A stretch of 64,000 bases of DNA, taken from Petrimonas sp. (lineage in GTDB: Bacteria; Bacteroidota; Bacteroidia; Bacteroidales; Dysgonomonadaceae). Positions 26,782 to 35,567 of this stretch are shown piece after piece. The notes below the pieces were generated by a model. That model did no database searches, had not been told where the DNA came from, and worked only from the letters and a program-made list of their open reading frames with translations. The stretch lies in assembly GCA_012839475.1 (NCBI GenBank), contig DUNG01000016.1, positions 1 to 64,000 of the forward strand, in the 5' to 3' direction. How positions within the stretch are numbered: the first letter of the stretch is position 1; each line of letters starts with the position of its first letter. The translations under genes and the position numbers were made by a program.

Positions 26782-27795
26782 CTACTCCAAATTTTTTATC
26801 AGCTGCTGAGCATCATACATTGCCCAACGGTAGACATCCTCCATAAGGATAATCTCCCCGTTATTGCGTTTACTAACATTCGATGCCTCCATAAAAGTGA
26901 AAATCTCTAACGTCTCCATCTCCGAGACTGGCGGTTCGCCGGTTCTGAAGAACTTAACAATCTCGTCAAGCAACATACCGTACCCTTGAAATCCGCCCGA
27001 AGGAGTAACACCATTCTCCGTGAAGACGATACCACCATACAGATGCTTGCCGGTACGGGTTCCCCTGAATGTACCCACACGACCATCGCTCCACAATCCG
27101 GTCACCACATCTGTACCCTCGGCCGACATGCGATTCACGGCAACACAACCGGTACCCATAACGGTGAACAGCTCTTCCACACCGTGAATGCCATACCAGC
27201 CAAAATCGGGGTGAGTGATCTCGCGCAGGGCGGGAGAGTAGGTCGTAGCTCCTAACACCTCACCCTCCTCACCTCTCCGTATAGCTTGAGATTCTGGAGT
27301 GAAACGCACTCCCGACGAGGAGAAGATGGGTACGTTATACTCCTTGGCCAATTGAAAAATGGCAATGGCTTCTGCAAGCGTGGCGGCTATAGGCTTGTCG
27401 ATAAAAACGGGTTTCCCTTTGCAGTGTTTGAACACCTCGAGCGCCTGCTCCAGGTGCACTGTACCATCGTTTGTCTCCAGTAAAATATAGTCGGACTTCT
27501 CTAAAAGCTCCTCTATGGAGGCCACGATCTCCACCCCCATCTCTTTCATCTGATTGATGTATCCCGGGATACGGCTGTAGCTCGACTCTATGGTCTTTGA
27601 CCCGTACGGGTAGGCGGCCACCACCCTAAAACCGATGTACTGCTCTTTCTTATCTTCACCATTCAACTCTTTGGTGAAGGCGATGGAGTGCGAGGTATCC
27701 AAGCCCACGACACCAACCCTGTACTCTCCTTGCGCGAACAGGGAGAAGCACATAAGCGAAATAAAAAACGTTAACCCTGTTTGCTTCATCTTCAT
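26782..27795 (-). CDS. exported Gfo/Idh-like oxidoreductase (Sec signal)
   Basis: This 337-residue protein has a Sec signal peptide (LTFFISLMCFSLFAQG), unlike its Tat-type neighbour. The Rossmann start YRVGVVGLDTSHSIAF deviates from GxGxxG (GLDTSH), so NAD binding may be altered. DKP replaces EKP in KPVFIDKPIAATL. The C-terminal region HPDFGWYGIHGVEELFTVMGTGC holds the expected histidine. It probably works on the same glycan as its neighbours or is a non-oxidoreductase member of the fold. It is 50 bp downstream of the NagB-like gene and clearly in one operon with it. Confidence 0.75.
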   Translation of the reverse strand: MKMKQTGLTFFISLMCFSLFAQGEYRVGVVGLDTSHSIAFTKELNGEDKKEQYIGFRVVAAYPYGSKTIESSYSRIPGYINQMKEMGVEIVASIEELLEKSDYILLETNDGTVHLEQALEVFKHCKGKPVFIDKPIAATLAEAIAIFQLAKEYNVPIFSSSGVRFTPESQAIRRGEEGEVLGATTYSPALREITHPDFGWYGIHGVEELFTVMGTGCVAVNRMSAEGTDVVTGLWSDGRVGTFRGTRTGKHLYGGIVFTENGVTPSGGFQGYGMLLDEIVKFFRTGEPPVSEMETLEIFTFMEASNVSKRNNGEIILMEDVYRWAMYDAQQLIKNLE

Positions 27796-27845
27796 TCTTT
27801 TTACTTTTATTTGACAAACATTGCACTACACTGCTAACCTTACGC

Positions 27846-28622
27846 TTACAACAGCGAAGCCGCTGCCTCGTCAATATAGAGTATCGCCCCCTCTTTTTCG
27901 CGTAGCACAGATGCCGGACACTTTTCATGCACCTCACCGTTTATCGTGTCATACACGGCTTGTGCCTTTAGCGCCGTGGGCACGATACAGAACAGGTAAA
28001 CAGCCCCCATCAAAGCCGGTATGGTAAGCGTGTAAGCCTGCATAGGCACATCCTCTAAGCGGAGAAAACAGTTGTCATTTACCTGTTGTTGTCTGCAACC
28101 CTGCTCCAACTCCACGACCTTAACAAGTGCCGGGTCGTTAAAGTCGGCCACGGGGGGGTCGTTAAACGCTATATGGCCATTTTCCCCAATACCGCAACAG
28201 ACAATATCTGCCGGGAACTTCGTCAACAGATCGGCGTATCGGTGGCACTCTACTTTGCTATCCTTTGCGCTACCATCGATAAGGTGTACACTCTTAAGCG
28301 GCACCTTGTTAAAGATACGCTCTTTTAAAAAGTTGCCAAATGCCTGCGGGGCATCACTATCTAGACCAATATACTCATCCATGTGGAAGGCGTTGATTCT
28401 ATTCCAATCAATGGAACCATCGGTAATCAGCTCTTGTATAAAATCATTCTGCGATGGTGCTGCGGCAAAAATCATATTCACCTCTTCCTGCTCCTGCAAC
28501 AGTTTTCGTATAGTTCGAGATACATCGCGTGCCGCTTCCAGCCCCATCTCCTCTCTGGTTGGAAAAACCCTTACCTCCAGCAAATCTTTTGTAAATGTCC
28601 TGTTTTTTAAACCCCTCTTCAT
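27846..28622 (-). CDS. NagB-like glucosamine-6-phosphate deaminase family protein
   Basis: The 258-residue cytoplasmic protein has the NagB fold. FHMDEYIGL keeps the catalytic Asp72-equivalent. The loop that reads GNDGHIAFNEP in classical NagB is GENGHIAFNDP here, so the Asp141 position is Asn and the Glu148 position is Asp; the histidine is kept. That pattern defines a divergent subfamily, so GlcN6P deamination and isomerisation is likely but not certain. It lies between nagA (76 bp upstream) and an exported Gfo/Idh gene, which supports an amino-sugar role. Length is close to the usual 260-270. Confidence 0.8.
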   Translation of the reverse strand: MKRGLKNRTFTKDLLEVRVFPTREEMGLEAARDVSRTIRKLLQEQEEVNMIFAAAPSQNDFIQELITDGSIDWNRINAFHMDEYIGLDSDAPQAFGNFLKERIFNKVPLKSVHLIDGSAKDSKVECHRYADLLTKFPADIVCCGIGENGHIAFNDPPVADFNDPALVKVVELEQGCRQQQVNDNCFLRLEDVPMQAYTLTIPALMGAVYLFCIVPTALKAQAVYDTINGEVHEKCPASVLREKEGAILYIDEAAASLL

Positions 28623-28698
28623 TCGACTATTTAATCTTTATGTTTCAACGTGCTAAATCGACTTTAAACACGACGTCACCCACAATGGTGTAGAAAGC

Positions 28699-29901
28699 TC
28701 ATTTAGTTTTCATATCCGTTTCATATACAACATCTCCTGCAATGATCGTGTGTGAAACCCTGACCTCTTCGTCAAATATCAACAAATCGGCATCTTTGCC
28801 CTGCTCGATAGAGCCTTTTCTATGATTCACTCCAATTATTCGGGCTGGCGTGAGCGTCATCATTTTAACGGCATCCACAAGCGGCACTTCGCCCACCTGC
28901 ACCATGGTACGCACCAACTTATCAGTTGTGGCCACGCTACCGGCGAAAGCCGAGCGATCGAGTAGCTTAGCCACTTCATCCTCTTTTACAACCGTTTGTC
29001 CCTTTTCCAAGCTTCCCAATATGTACTCACCGTCAGGCATACCCGCGCCGCGCATCGAATCGGTACACAAAGCCGTCCGGTCAGCGCCTTTAAACTTGTA
29101 GACCAACTGCAATAGCGGTTTTGGCAGATGCACCCCATCCGCGATTACCTCTACACTCATTCCATCTATCAGGTAGGCTGCCTCCACGACACCGGCAAAC
29201 CGATAGGCATTTCTACGGGTTATCGACGACATGCACGAATAGAGGTGTGTTACATGCGTAAAACCGGCATCATAGGCCTCCAGCACCTCCTCGCAAACAG
29301 CATCGGAGTGGGCTATAGAGGGCAATATACCGCGACTGACCAACAGCTTGGCGAACCCAAGTGCTCCCGGCAGCTCGGGTGCTAGGCTCCAGCGACGAAT
29401 ATCGTCTGAAGCGTCCAATACATGTTTATACTCCTCGGGATCGGGATTCCTGATATACTTTGGGTCTTGCGCTCCACGCTGATTAAGGGAGAAGTAGGGG
29501 CCCTCAAGGTGCAGCCCGATAAACTGAGCTCCCGTTTTATTCAGTTTGTCGGCCTCTCGGTACACCTCGAATGAGGTCAGCATCTCCTCTATAGTCGCCG
29601 AAAGGGTGGTAGGCAGCAGGGCCGTTGTCCCATGCTTGGCATGCATCCGGGCAGCTCCAAGGTAGGCCTCCACGGTTCCATCCATAAAGTCATATCCACC
29701 ACCGCCATGGGTGTGGATGTCTATAAAGCCGGGAGAGATATATTTACCATGAGCATCTATCACCCTGTCGTTGTCCATCAACGTGAGTTCCGACGATAAG
29801 GGCAACCGAGCGATTTTGCCTGAATCACAGACCACCGCGTACCCCTCCAGAATGTTATCAGGGAGTATGATTTTCCCGTTATCTATGATTAATCTGCCCA
29901 T
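28699..29901 (-). CDS. nagA: N-acetylglucosamine-6-phosphate deacetylase
   Basis: This 400-residue amidohydrolase removes acetate from GlcNAc-6-phosphate. Metal and active-site motifs are GFIDIHTHGGGGYDFMDG (HxH), LHLEGPYFSLNQRGAQDP with the metal-binding Glu, SIAHSDA, TRVTHLYS-like THVTHLYSCMSS, VEVIADGVHLPK, and the catalytic Asp in LCTDSMRGAGMPDGEY. The HLYSCMSS segment replaces the usual HLFNAM. Length is normal. It sits between the permease (86 bp) and the NagB-like gene (76 bp) and so forms a permease-nagA-nagB catabolic unit for N-acetylated amino sugars. Confidence 0.92.
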   Translation of the reverse strand: MGRLIIDNGKIILPDNILEGYAVVCDSGKIARLPLSSELTLMDNDRVIDAHGKYISPGFIDIHTHGGGGYDFMDGTVEAYLGAARMHAKHGTTALLPTTLSATIEEMLTSFEVYREADKLNKTGAQFIGLHLEGPYFSLNQRGAQDPKYIRNPDPEEYKHVLDASDDIRRWSLAPELPGALGFAKLLVSRGILPSIAHSDAVCEEVLEAYDAGFTHVTHLYSCMSSITRRNAYRFAGVVEAAYLIDGMSVEVIADGVHLPKPLLQLVYKFKGADRTALCTDSMRGAGMPDGEYILGSLEKGQTVVKEDEVAKLLDRSAFAGSVATTDKLVRTMVQVGEVPLVDAVKMMTLTPARIIGVNHRKGSIEQGKDADLLIFDEEVRVSHTIIAGDVVYETDMKTK

Positions 29902-29987
29902 GGTTTTCTACTCTCCTGTCTTAGCAAAACAGACCAGGTAGCCTTTTATATTATTTTCTCGATATTATTTTCTTGCTCCAACAACAC

Positions 29988-31358
29988 CTAGACACCTTCA
30001 GTCCTCTTCCATGACCTAATCTTGTGGCCATAAAACGCGAACCACATGATGTACAGGAAACAGGGAACCAACACCCAGTAACCGGCCCGTAACCCGTGTA
30101 CGTCGGCAACGGCACCATAAACCAGGGGCAATATGGCATTGCCCGACAGCCCCATGATCAAGAGCGAAGAGCCTGTTTTGGTCAACTTGCCCAACCCATG
30201 AATCGATAACGGCCATATCCCCGCGTAAATCAGGGCATTTGCAAAACCTATCGAGGCCAGCAGCCAGATAGAGATATTGGCCGAATGCCCGAGGAAAGAG
30301 ACCGAAAAATTGAGCAACACCACTCCCAAGGAGAGGATCAATCCCAACGTGGAACAAAACTTTAAGGCCGTTGTCTGCGACACCAGGCGGGGAATAAGAA
30401 GGATTCCCAACATATAGGAAATAATCGTGCAGGTAAGCGTGTACGAGGGAAACACTTTGGCATCGATAAGCCCTATCCCCATCTCCCCAGCGTAATTGAT
30501 AATGGTATCAATAGAGATTACCTGGGTGCCAACGTGCAAGAACAGCGCCAACGCGCCAAAAATGAGGTACGGGTGATCAATAAGCCGCTTGGCCTTTTTG
30601 ATACCCTTAGCATGTTCCAAGTCCGTTTTACTAACAGTGTCTGACCTCACCGCTACACCTTCCTCCTCTTCTTCCGGCTCGATTTCAGGGAGAACGGAAA
30701 ACCTAATACCAATACCCACCACCAAGAGGATAGCAGTCAGAATAGCGTAAGGGGTAATCAGCGCATGCGTTAACTGCCGCAACGCCAACTCCTTCTCCAG
30801 GCCTGCAAGTATTCCCGCCTCCAAGTTAGCCACGATAGTACTATCCACGGCCTCCAACACCACGGCGGAAAAAAGGAGCGGGGCAAGTATACCGGCCAAC
30901 TTGTTGAAGATTCCCATAATGCTCATTCTCCGTGCAGCACTCTCGATGGGACCGATAATCGTTACGTACGGATTGGCCGCCGTTTGGAGTATTGCCAGTC
31001 CCGTACCTATACAGTATAGACCTATAAGGAACAGCCAGTACTGCCTTATCAGCGCGGCGGGAACAAATATTAACGCCCCCACTGCCATACAGATAAACCC
31101 GTACATGATACCCCTCTTGTACCCCACCCTGTTCAACAATAGCCCCGATGGAATAGCCATAACAAAGTAGGCGATGTAGAAAGCAAACGTCACCAGGTAG
31201 GACTGGATATTGCTCTTTAATTCAAGGATAATCCTGAAATAGGGTATCAATATCGCGTTGACCCACGAGACCAATCCAAACACGGAGTACATCACGGCCA
31301 GGATTACCATAGAGGTAATAAAGACCCTGTTGGAGGAGGTTCGATTCGATCCTTTCAT
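29988..31358 (-). CDS. MFS sugar permease, FucP/NagP type
   Basis: This 456-residue inner-membrane protein has about twelve hydrophobic segments. Family markers of FucP-like symporters are YIAYFVMAIPSGLLLNRVGYKRGI, TGLAILQTAANPYVTIIGP with ARRMSIMGIFNKLAGILAPLL, and IWPLSIHGLGKLTKTGSSLLIMGLSGNAILPLVYG. A long charged loop (EIEPEEEEEG, about residue 225) separates the halves. With nagA and the NagB-like gene immediately downstream, the cargo is probably N-acetylglucosamine or a related amino sugar, carried with protons. The start follows a 230-bp gap, so the unit may have its own promoter, though no clean box is seen. Confidence 0.88.
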   Translation of the reverse strand: MKGSNRTSSNRVFITSMVILAVMYSVFGLVSWVNAILIPYFRIILELKSNIQSYLVTFAFYIAYFVMAIPSGLLLNRVGYKRGIMYGFICMAVGALIFVPAALIRQYWLFLIGLYCIGTGLAILQTAANPYVTIIGPIESAARRMSIMGIFNKLAGILAPLLFSAVVLEAVDSTIVANLEAGILAGLEKELALRQLTHALITPYAILTAILLVVGIGIRFSVLPEIEPEEEEEGVAVRSDTVSKTDLEHAKGIKKAKRLIDHPYLIFGALALFLHVGTQVISIDTIINYAGEMGIGLIDAKVFPSYTLTCTIISYMLGILLIPRLVSQTTALKFCSTLGLILSLGVVLLNFSVSFLGHSANISIWLLASIGFANALIYAGIWPLSIHGLGKLTKTGSSLLIMGLSGNAILPLVYGAVADVHGLRAGYWVLVPCFLYIMWFAFYGHKIRSWKRTEGV

Positions 31359-31588
31359 CTTTCGTTCTTCGCGTAAAAGCTGTTAACCAATAGGGCACTT
31401 ACCAACGAGTCACCGTACAAGTGTGATACCTTAGCGGTAAACCCTTTTGTGAATAATGCACCTTACAGATAATGTTGCAAAATAGGCAATCAAAAGTAAA
31501 ATTGAGTTAACAATAACGAACGAGAAGATTCAAAAAACGCTTTACACTGCTTTTTTCGCACCCCTCTCCCCGATAAAGCTTCTTTTTC

Positions 31589-32854
31589 CTACGTGAACTG
31601 CTTCATGTCTAACTTTGGATCTATCCTTTGGGGGGTATAGACCAGTTCGTCCCAGGTAACCTTCTCCCGCGTGGATGCCGCCTCTCTCCCCATTATCGCG
31701 CTAAGGGTAGAATCGCACCCCCACTCCAGTTGATTTTCATGATGACCGCTGATAATAGAGTTAACAAAGGCTTCCATTTTATTGAAATCAGCATCATATA
31801 GCGACGATGTTTTCGCACCCCGCGCGATTGATTCGGGAGTTAGTTCACTGGTGGAACGTAGTATGCCCGAATCCCACACGTTCTTCCCGTTAATAAATAC
31901 ACCTCCACTGTAGTGTGCTTCGGCAACGCCATCGGTCCCGATAAAGCGTGCGCACACCCCACCAAAGGTGTCACCGAACTTAGAAGAGTGTACAGAGACG
32001 TTAATGTCGTTGGGATAGGCGTAAATAACCTGGTAATTGGTCCACGCGTTGCCGAAGTCGACACCTCCCTTCCTGTTGCCTGCCCCAAGGGCGAACAATG
32101 GCTTGCTATCCAAAATCCAGTTACAGGTATCGATCATATGAATAGCTTGGTCGAGGTAACAACCTCCCGATATCTCATGAAAATGGTAGTGGTTGCGAAT
32201 GCGCGTCTCATCGTAAGAGGTACCGTTACACGGTATTATTTTCGCGCCGGAGGAGAAATAGTAGAGCTGCACGGTAACTATCTCGCCGATATCGCCACGT
32301 TTGATCCGTTGCGCCATCTCCACGTAGGGTGTAGCGTAACGGAGTTGAAACCCGTTGAATGCTGAGACTCGCCCTTGAATGTTTTTCGCTGTTCTAACTA
32401 TCTCCTGGCACCCCATGGCGTCTACCGCCATCGGTTTTTCTGCATAGAGGTGCTTTCCGGCGGCTACCGTCTCCTCGATCATCAGGGGGTGAGAATACCC
32501 GGGTGATGCAATGACCACAGCATCTACATCCTTGTTTTGTAGCAACTTTAGATACGCATCGTGACCAACGTACATGCTGTTTTGATTCATGAGGGGATGT
32601 CCTTTTTGTTTATTGACATCGTTGGCAAACTCAGCAAAGTCTTTCAACCTATCGGGAAAGAGGTCGGCCATGGCAGTTATGGCAATATTAGATTTTTCAG
32701 CCATTGCCGAAACTATTCCTGTAGCACGATTGCCGCAACCAATTACCCCTACCCGTACTGCCGAATTGCTGTTTGTCGCGAAAACCGTGTTAGGCTTCAA
32801 CACCGTAAGCGCGGATAACGCCGCAGCGTTCCTAATAAAATTTCTCCTGTTCAT
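31589..32854 (-). CDS. exported Gfo/Idh/MocA family protein (Tat signal)
   Basis: This 421-residue protein starts NRRNFIRNAAALSALTVL, a Tat-type signal. The Rossmann motif is VRVGVIGCGNRATGIV, the family lysine is present in HLYAEKPMAVD, and the histidine motif reads GGCYLDQAIHMIDTCNWIL. These features fit a periplasmic NAD-dependent sugar oxidoreductase or a glycosidase of the same fold. It lies between the XylR-type regulator and the permease, all on one strand with gaps of about 225 bp. Confidence 0.85.
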   Translation of the reverse strand: MNRRNFIRNAAALSALTVLKPNTVFATNSNSAVRVGVIGCGNRATGIVSAMAEKSNIAITAMADLFPDRLKDFAEFANDVNKQKGHPLMNQNSMYVGHDAYLKLLQNKDVDAVVIASPGYSHPLMIEETVAAGKHLYAEKPMAVDAMGCQEIVRTAKNIQGRVSAFNGFQLRYATPYVEMAQRIKRGDIGEIVTVQLYYFSSGAKIIPCNGTSYDETRIRNHYHFHEISGGCYLDQAIHMIDTCNWILDSKPLFALGAGNRKGGVDFGNAWTNYQVIYAYPNDINVSVHSSKFGDTFGGVCARFIGTDGVAEAHYSGGVFINGKNVWDSGILRSTSELTPESIARGAKTSSLYDADFNKMEAFVNSIISGHHENQLEWGCDSTLSAIMGREAASTREKVTWDELVYTPQRIDPKLDMKQFT

Positions 32855-33077
32855 AATCGTATCTATTTATCTGTGTTTTTAATAAATTAAGCGTTATTGC
32901 AGAAAATCAAGTCAATCCAACTAAAAAGAGGAGCGCCCGTGATGCCCTATTCGCCTAAAATGCACCTGCGCTTTTTGAGCCAACGAAAACGAAAACCGAT
33001 ACAACAAAAAACGAAAACCATGCCCCGTGAAAAAAATCCGTGAAACAGGCTTCGCGAAAACAGATAGACGCGAGAAT

Positions 33078-34241
33078 TCAAAAATAGGACAACTCTTGGT
33101 GTCGTTTACGGTATTCAGCCGGAGTACACCCCTTGAACTTCTTAAAGGTGCGGGAAATATTTTTACAATCCACGAATCCCGACTCCAAGGCCATATCATA
33201 TAGGGTTCTATCTGTGGTCACCAGTAGATGTGAGAAATAATCGACCCGGCATCGCAAAATAAATTGATAGATGGTCGTATCCATCTCCTTTTTAAAACGC
33301 ATCTCTAAATTCCTACGAGACAAGGGCACCATTTTCGTCAACGCGTCTATATCGATATGAGAACGGTAATTCACCTCTATGTGCTTCACCACCTTCTGTA
33401 TATACTCATCGTCTATATCGTAATTTTCTGTCGACTTCCTCAATGCAAACCGTGTTGGCCTGATAATGATATTAAAAGGCTCATCTCTCTCCTTCTTGAA
33501 AAAACGATCTATCAAACGGCCTGTTTCATACCCCCCTTTCTCCACGTCAAGGGCTATGGATGAAATGGTTGGATCGGAAAGATTGCACAGCAACTCATCG
33601 TTATCGACCCCCATCAACGATATCTCCTCGGGAATATTTACCCCGTTTATTTTGCATAACTGGGATACCCGCAACGCGAAGTTGTCGTCACACGCGAACA
33701 GGGCAACCGGCTTGGGGAGGGACAGTAACCACTCTTCCAATTCAACGTGAGTTTGGCTCCACTCAACGCCTTCAAGATTTTTACTCTCGAAACAGTAATA
33801 GTTGCCACCTACCTCATCGACCACCCTTCTAAACCCTTCGGCTCGCTCACTTGACCAAACCACCCCTTTATTGCCGTAAAAGGCAAAATTTTTAAACCGC
33901 CGGTCAACAAAAAAACGGGCTGCCATCTCGCCGGTTCCGATGTAATCACCGGTAATGTTTGAGAAGTAGGGACTTCTTTTCCTGTAGTTCTGTAATACCA
34001 CGGGAATCCCCAGGGTCGAGAGCAAATTGGTTCCCTCGTGGTCCCACCTCGCGATGATGGCATCGGCTTTCCACTCTTTTGCCCATTCCACAACCCCCTC
34101 TTTACCATATAAAGCTTTAAAATAGGCGGGCAACCTGTAAAATACCCACTCTTCGTTTTCCCTGGAGTACCTGATTAATCCCTTTAAAAGCTGCCTGCTA
34201 AACCCACTAGAGTAATCAATAAGCACCAATATCTTCTTCAT
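33078..34241 (-). CDS. XylR-type regulator (periplasmic-binding-like + AraC HTH)
   Basis: This 387-residue transcription factor has an N-terminal sugar-binding domain of the LacI/periplasmic-binding type (KKILVLIDYSSGFSRQLLKG, ISLMGVDNDELLCNLSDPTISSIALD) and a C-terminal AraC DNA-binding domain (VPLSRRNLEMRFKKE, DMALESGFVDCKNISRTFKKFKG, TPAEYRK). E. coli XylR has the same arrangement. I chose the ATG of MKKILVL at 34239-34241; the frame is open 13 codons upstream but those do not look like the family. As first gene of the - strand carbohydrate array it is the likely sugar-responsive controller of this locus. Confidence 0.9.
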   Translation of the reverse strand: MKKILVLIDYSSGFSRQLLKGLIRYSRENEEWVFYRLPAYFKALYGKEGVVEWAKEWKADAIIARWDHEGTNLLSTLGIPVVLQNYRKRSPYFSNITGDYIGTGEMAARFFVDRRFKNFAFYGNKGVVWSSERAEGFRRVVDEVGGNYYCFESKNLEGVEWSQTHVELEEWLLSLPKPVALFACDDNFALRVSQLCKINGVNIPEEISLMGVDNDELLCNLSDPTISSIALDVEKGGYETGRLIDRFFKKERDEPFNIIIRPTRFALRKSTENYDIDDEYIQKVVKHIEVNYRSHIDIDALTKMVPLSRRNLEMRFKKEMDTTIYQFILRCRVDYFSHLLVTTDRTLYDMALESGFVDCKNISRTFKKFKGCTPAEYRKRHQELSYF

Positions 34242-34400
34242 AGTCAACACCCTTAAAGCCATATAGCGTTCATACGCCAACCGCGTTGCGTTAAATGAGC
34301 ATTCAAATAACTACTACAAATCTACATAAAAAGAACCATACTCGAAGCATCTTAAACAATAAAATTAAAAGAAAATTCCACCAAATTCAACTTTTACCCA

Positions 34401-34408
34401 TATCTTTA
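34401..34408 (+). promoter_or_regulatory. possible -7 box of the GDPD gene
   Basis: TATCTTTA is one base off TAnnTTTG and lies 28 nt before the ATG. No TTTG is found at the -33 distance, so support is weak. Confidence 0.35.
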
Positions 34409-34436
34409 CCCGCGCATAATAAAAAACTATACAATC

Positions 34437-35291
34437 ATGCTCCACACGCTAAAAAAGATTATGAGTTCATGCTGCTTAGCGGCTTGCCTGTTCGCTCTCT
34501 ACCCTCAAATAGCCGCAAGCCAAAGCAGGACCGTTCAATTGTTTGCCCATCGCGGAGGTGCCTATGAATTTGATGAAAACACGATGTCAGCTTTCGAGGA
34601 CAGCTATAACAACGGGTTACGGGGATTTGAAACCGACGTGCGAATAACTAAAGATGGAGTGCTTATCATTTTTCATGATGCTTCCCTGGAAAGGATGACC
34701 GGACAAGAAGGTAGTATCGAGGAGATGACCTGGGAGGAACTCCGTTCGATACGAACCAAAAAGGGCAACCCTATCCCCACCGTGGATGAGGTGATCGATT
34801 TTTTTGCTGACAAACCGGGTATTTACCTTGAGTTTGAAATGAAGACCGATGAGAAAAAATACCCACAGGAAAAACTTGAAAAGTACTGTGACCAACTGTA
34901 TGAAAAGGTCACGGCCAAAAAGCCCGCATCCTCAACCTACCTGTTCACATCGTTCGACAAGCGCCCCTTACGGTACATAAAAGCCAACTACCCCGATGCC
35001 GATATGCTGTTCATCACCCCGAAACCCTGCTCTGATGAGACCGTCAAAGAGGCTTTGGATTTAGGGATAAACAGGCTGGGCTGCACGCTGGACGGGACAA
35101 GTCGTGCCAGTGTGAAAGCTGCCCACGCGGCAGGAGTTTTCGTGAGCTGCTACCCGGGCAGGTCCCTTGAAGACTTTCAACTGGGGGTAGCCCTCGGTTG
35201 CGACTATTTATGCTCCGATATCCCCGTGCAGGTCAAACAATGGGTAGACAAGTGGGGCAATAGCGACGTATTAAATGTCACGGTTAAGTGA
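34437..35291 (+). CDS. exported glycerophosphodiester phosphodiesterase
   Basis: This 284-residue protein has a signal peptide (hydrophobic LAACLFALYPQIAAS). It is a GDPD-family TIM-barrel enzyme that splits glycerophosphodiesters into glycerol-3-phosphate and an alcohol. Catalytic motifs are LFAHRGGAYEFDENTMSAF, FETDVRITKDGVLIIFHDASLERMTG (metal-binding Glu/Asp and second catalytic His) and YLEFEMK. The ATG at 34437 gives a good signal peptide; an internal ATG eight codons later is possible. It is divergent from the XylR-type regulator. Action on teichoic-acid-like or lipid-derived phosphodiesters would complement the NAGPA-type enzyme of the neighbouring locus. Confidence 0.92.
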   Translation: MLHTLKKIMSSCCLAACLFALYPQIAASQSRTVQLFAHRGGAYEFDENTMSAFEDSYNNGLRGFETDVRITKDGVLIIFHDASLERMTGQEGSIEEMTWEELRSIRTKKGNPIPTVDEVIDFFADKPGIYLEFEMKTDEKKYPQEKLEKYCDQLYEKVTAKKPASSTYLFTSFDKRPLRYIKANYPDADMLFITPKPCSDETVKEALDLGINRLGCTLDGTSRASVKAAHAAGVFVSCYPGRSLEDFQLGVALGCDYLCSDIPVQVKQWVDKWGNSDVLNVTVK

Positions 35292-35299
35292 AAATATAA

Positions 35300-35334
35300 A
35301 AAGCGAGGGGCTCAAAATTGCACCAACTCGCTTT
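35300..35334. terminator. bidirectional terminator between GDPD gene and tRNA-Pro
   Basis: The stem AAAGCGAG (35300-35307) pairs with CTCGCTTT (35327-35334). On the - strand it is followed by TTTATATTTT and would end the tRNA transcript; on the + strand the trailing T run is shorter and follows the GDPD stop. Confidence 0.65.
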
Positions 35335-35372
35335 AATCTTTAAGTGGCTAATTTATAGCCTTTTAAATCTCG

Positions 35373-35447
35373 TCGGGGTGGCGGGATTCGAACTCGCGAC
35401 CCCCTGCTCCCAAAGCAGGTACACTAACCGGACTGTGCTACACCCCG
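35373..35447 (-). tRNA. tRNA-Pro (anticodon TGG)
   Basis: Read on the - strand, this 75-nt cloverleaf has a 7-bp acceptor stem CGGGGTG/CACCCCG with discriminator A. The anticodon arm is CCTGC-TTTGGGA-GCAGG, giving anticodon TGG. The T arm GCGAGTTCGAATCCCGC is canonical. The CCA end is not encoded. A consensus promoter lies at 35536-35567 and a terminator at 35300-35334, so it forms its own transcription unit. Confidence 0.96.
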
Positions 35448-35453
35448 AAATTT

Positions 35454-35518
35454 CTCCTTGTAGGCGGTAGTGCTTTTGCACGACCGCAACGCTTTTACCC
35501 CACGGCAAGCCAAGGAGG
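35454..35518 (-). other. hairpin-forming leader of tRNA-Pro
   Basis: Between the promoter and the tRNA, CTCCTTG (35454-35460) and CAAGGAG (35511-35517) can pair. Inside lie further complementary words (GTGC/GCAC around 35469-35482). It is probably only a processed 5' leader. No open frame is evident. Confidence 0.4.
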
Positions 35519-35535
35519 TTTTTCAAAAGCGATGG

Positions 35536-35567
35536 CAAAAATACGACTAATTTTAGACAAAATCAAA
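35536..35567 (-). promoter_or_regulatory. tRNA-Pro promoter
   Basis: On the - strand TTTG (35564-35567), 20 nt, TATTTTTG (35536-35543): a full match with the same spacing as the rRNA promoter. The start would be near 35529, about 80 nt before the tRNA. Confidence 0.75.
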
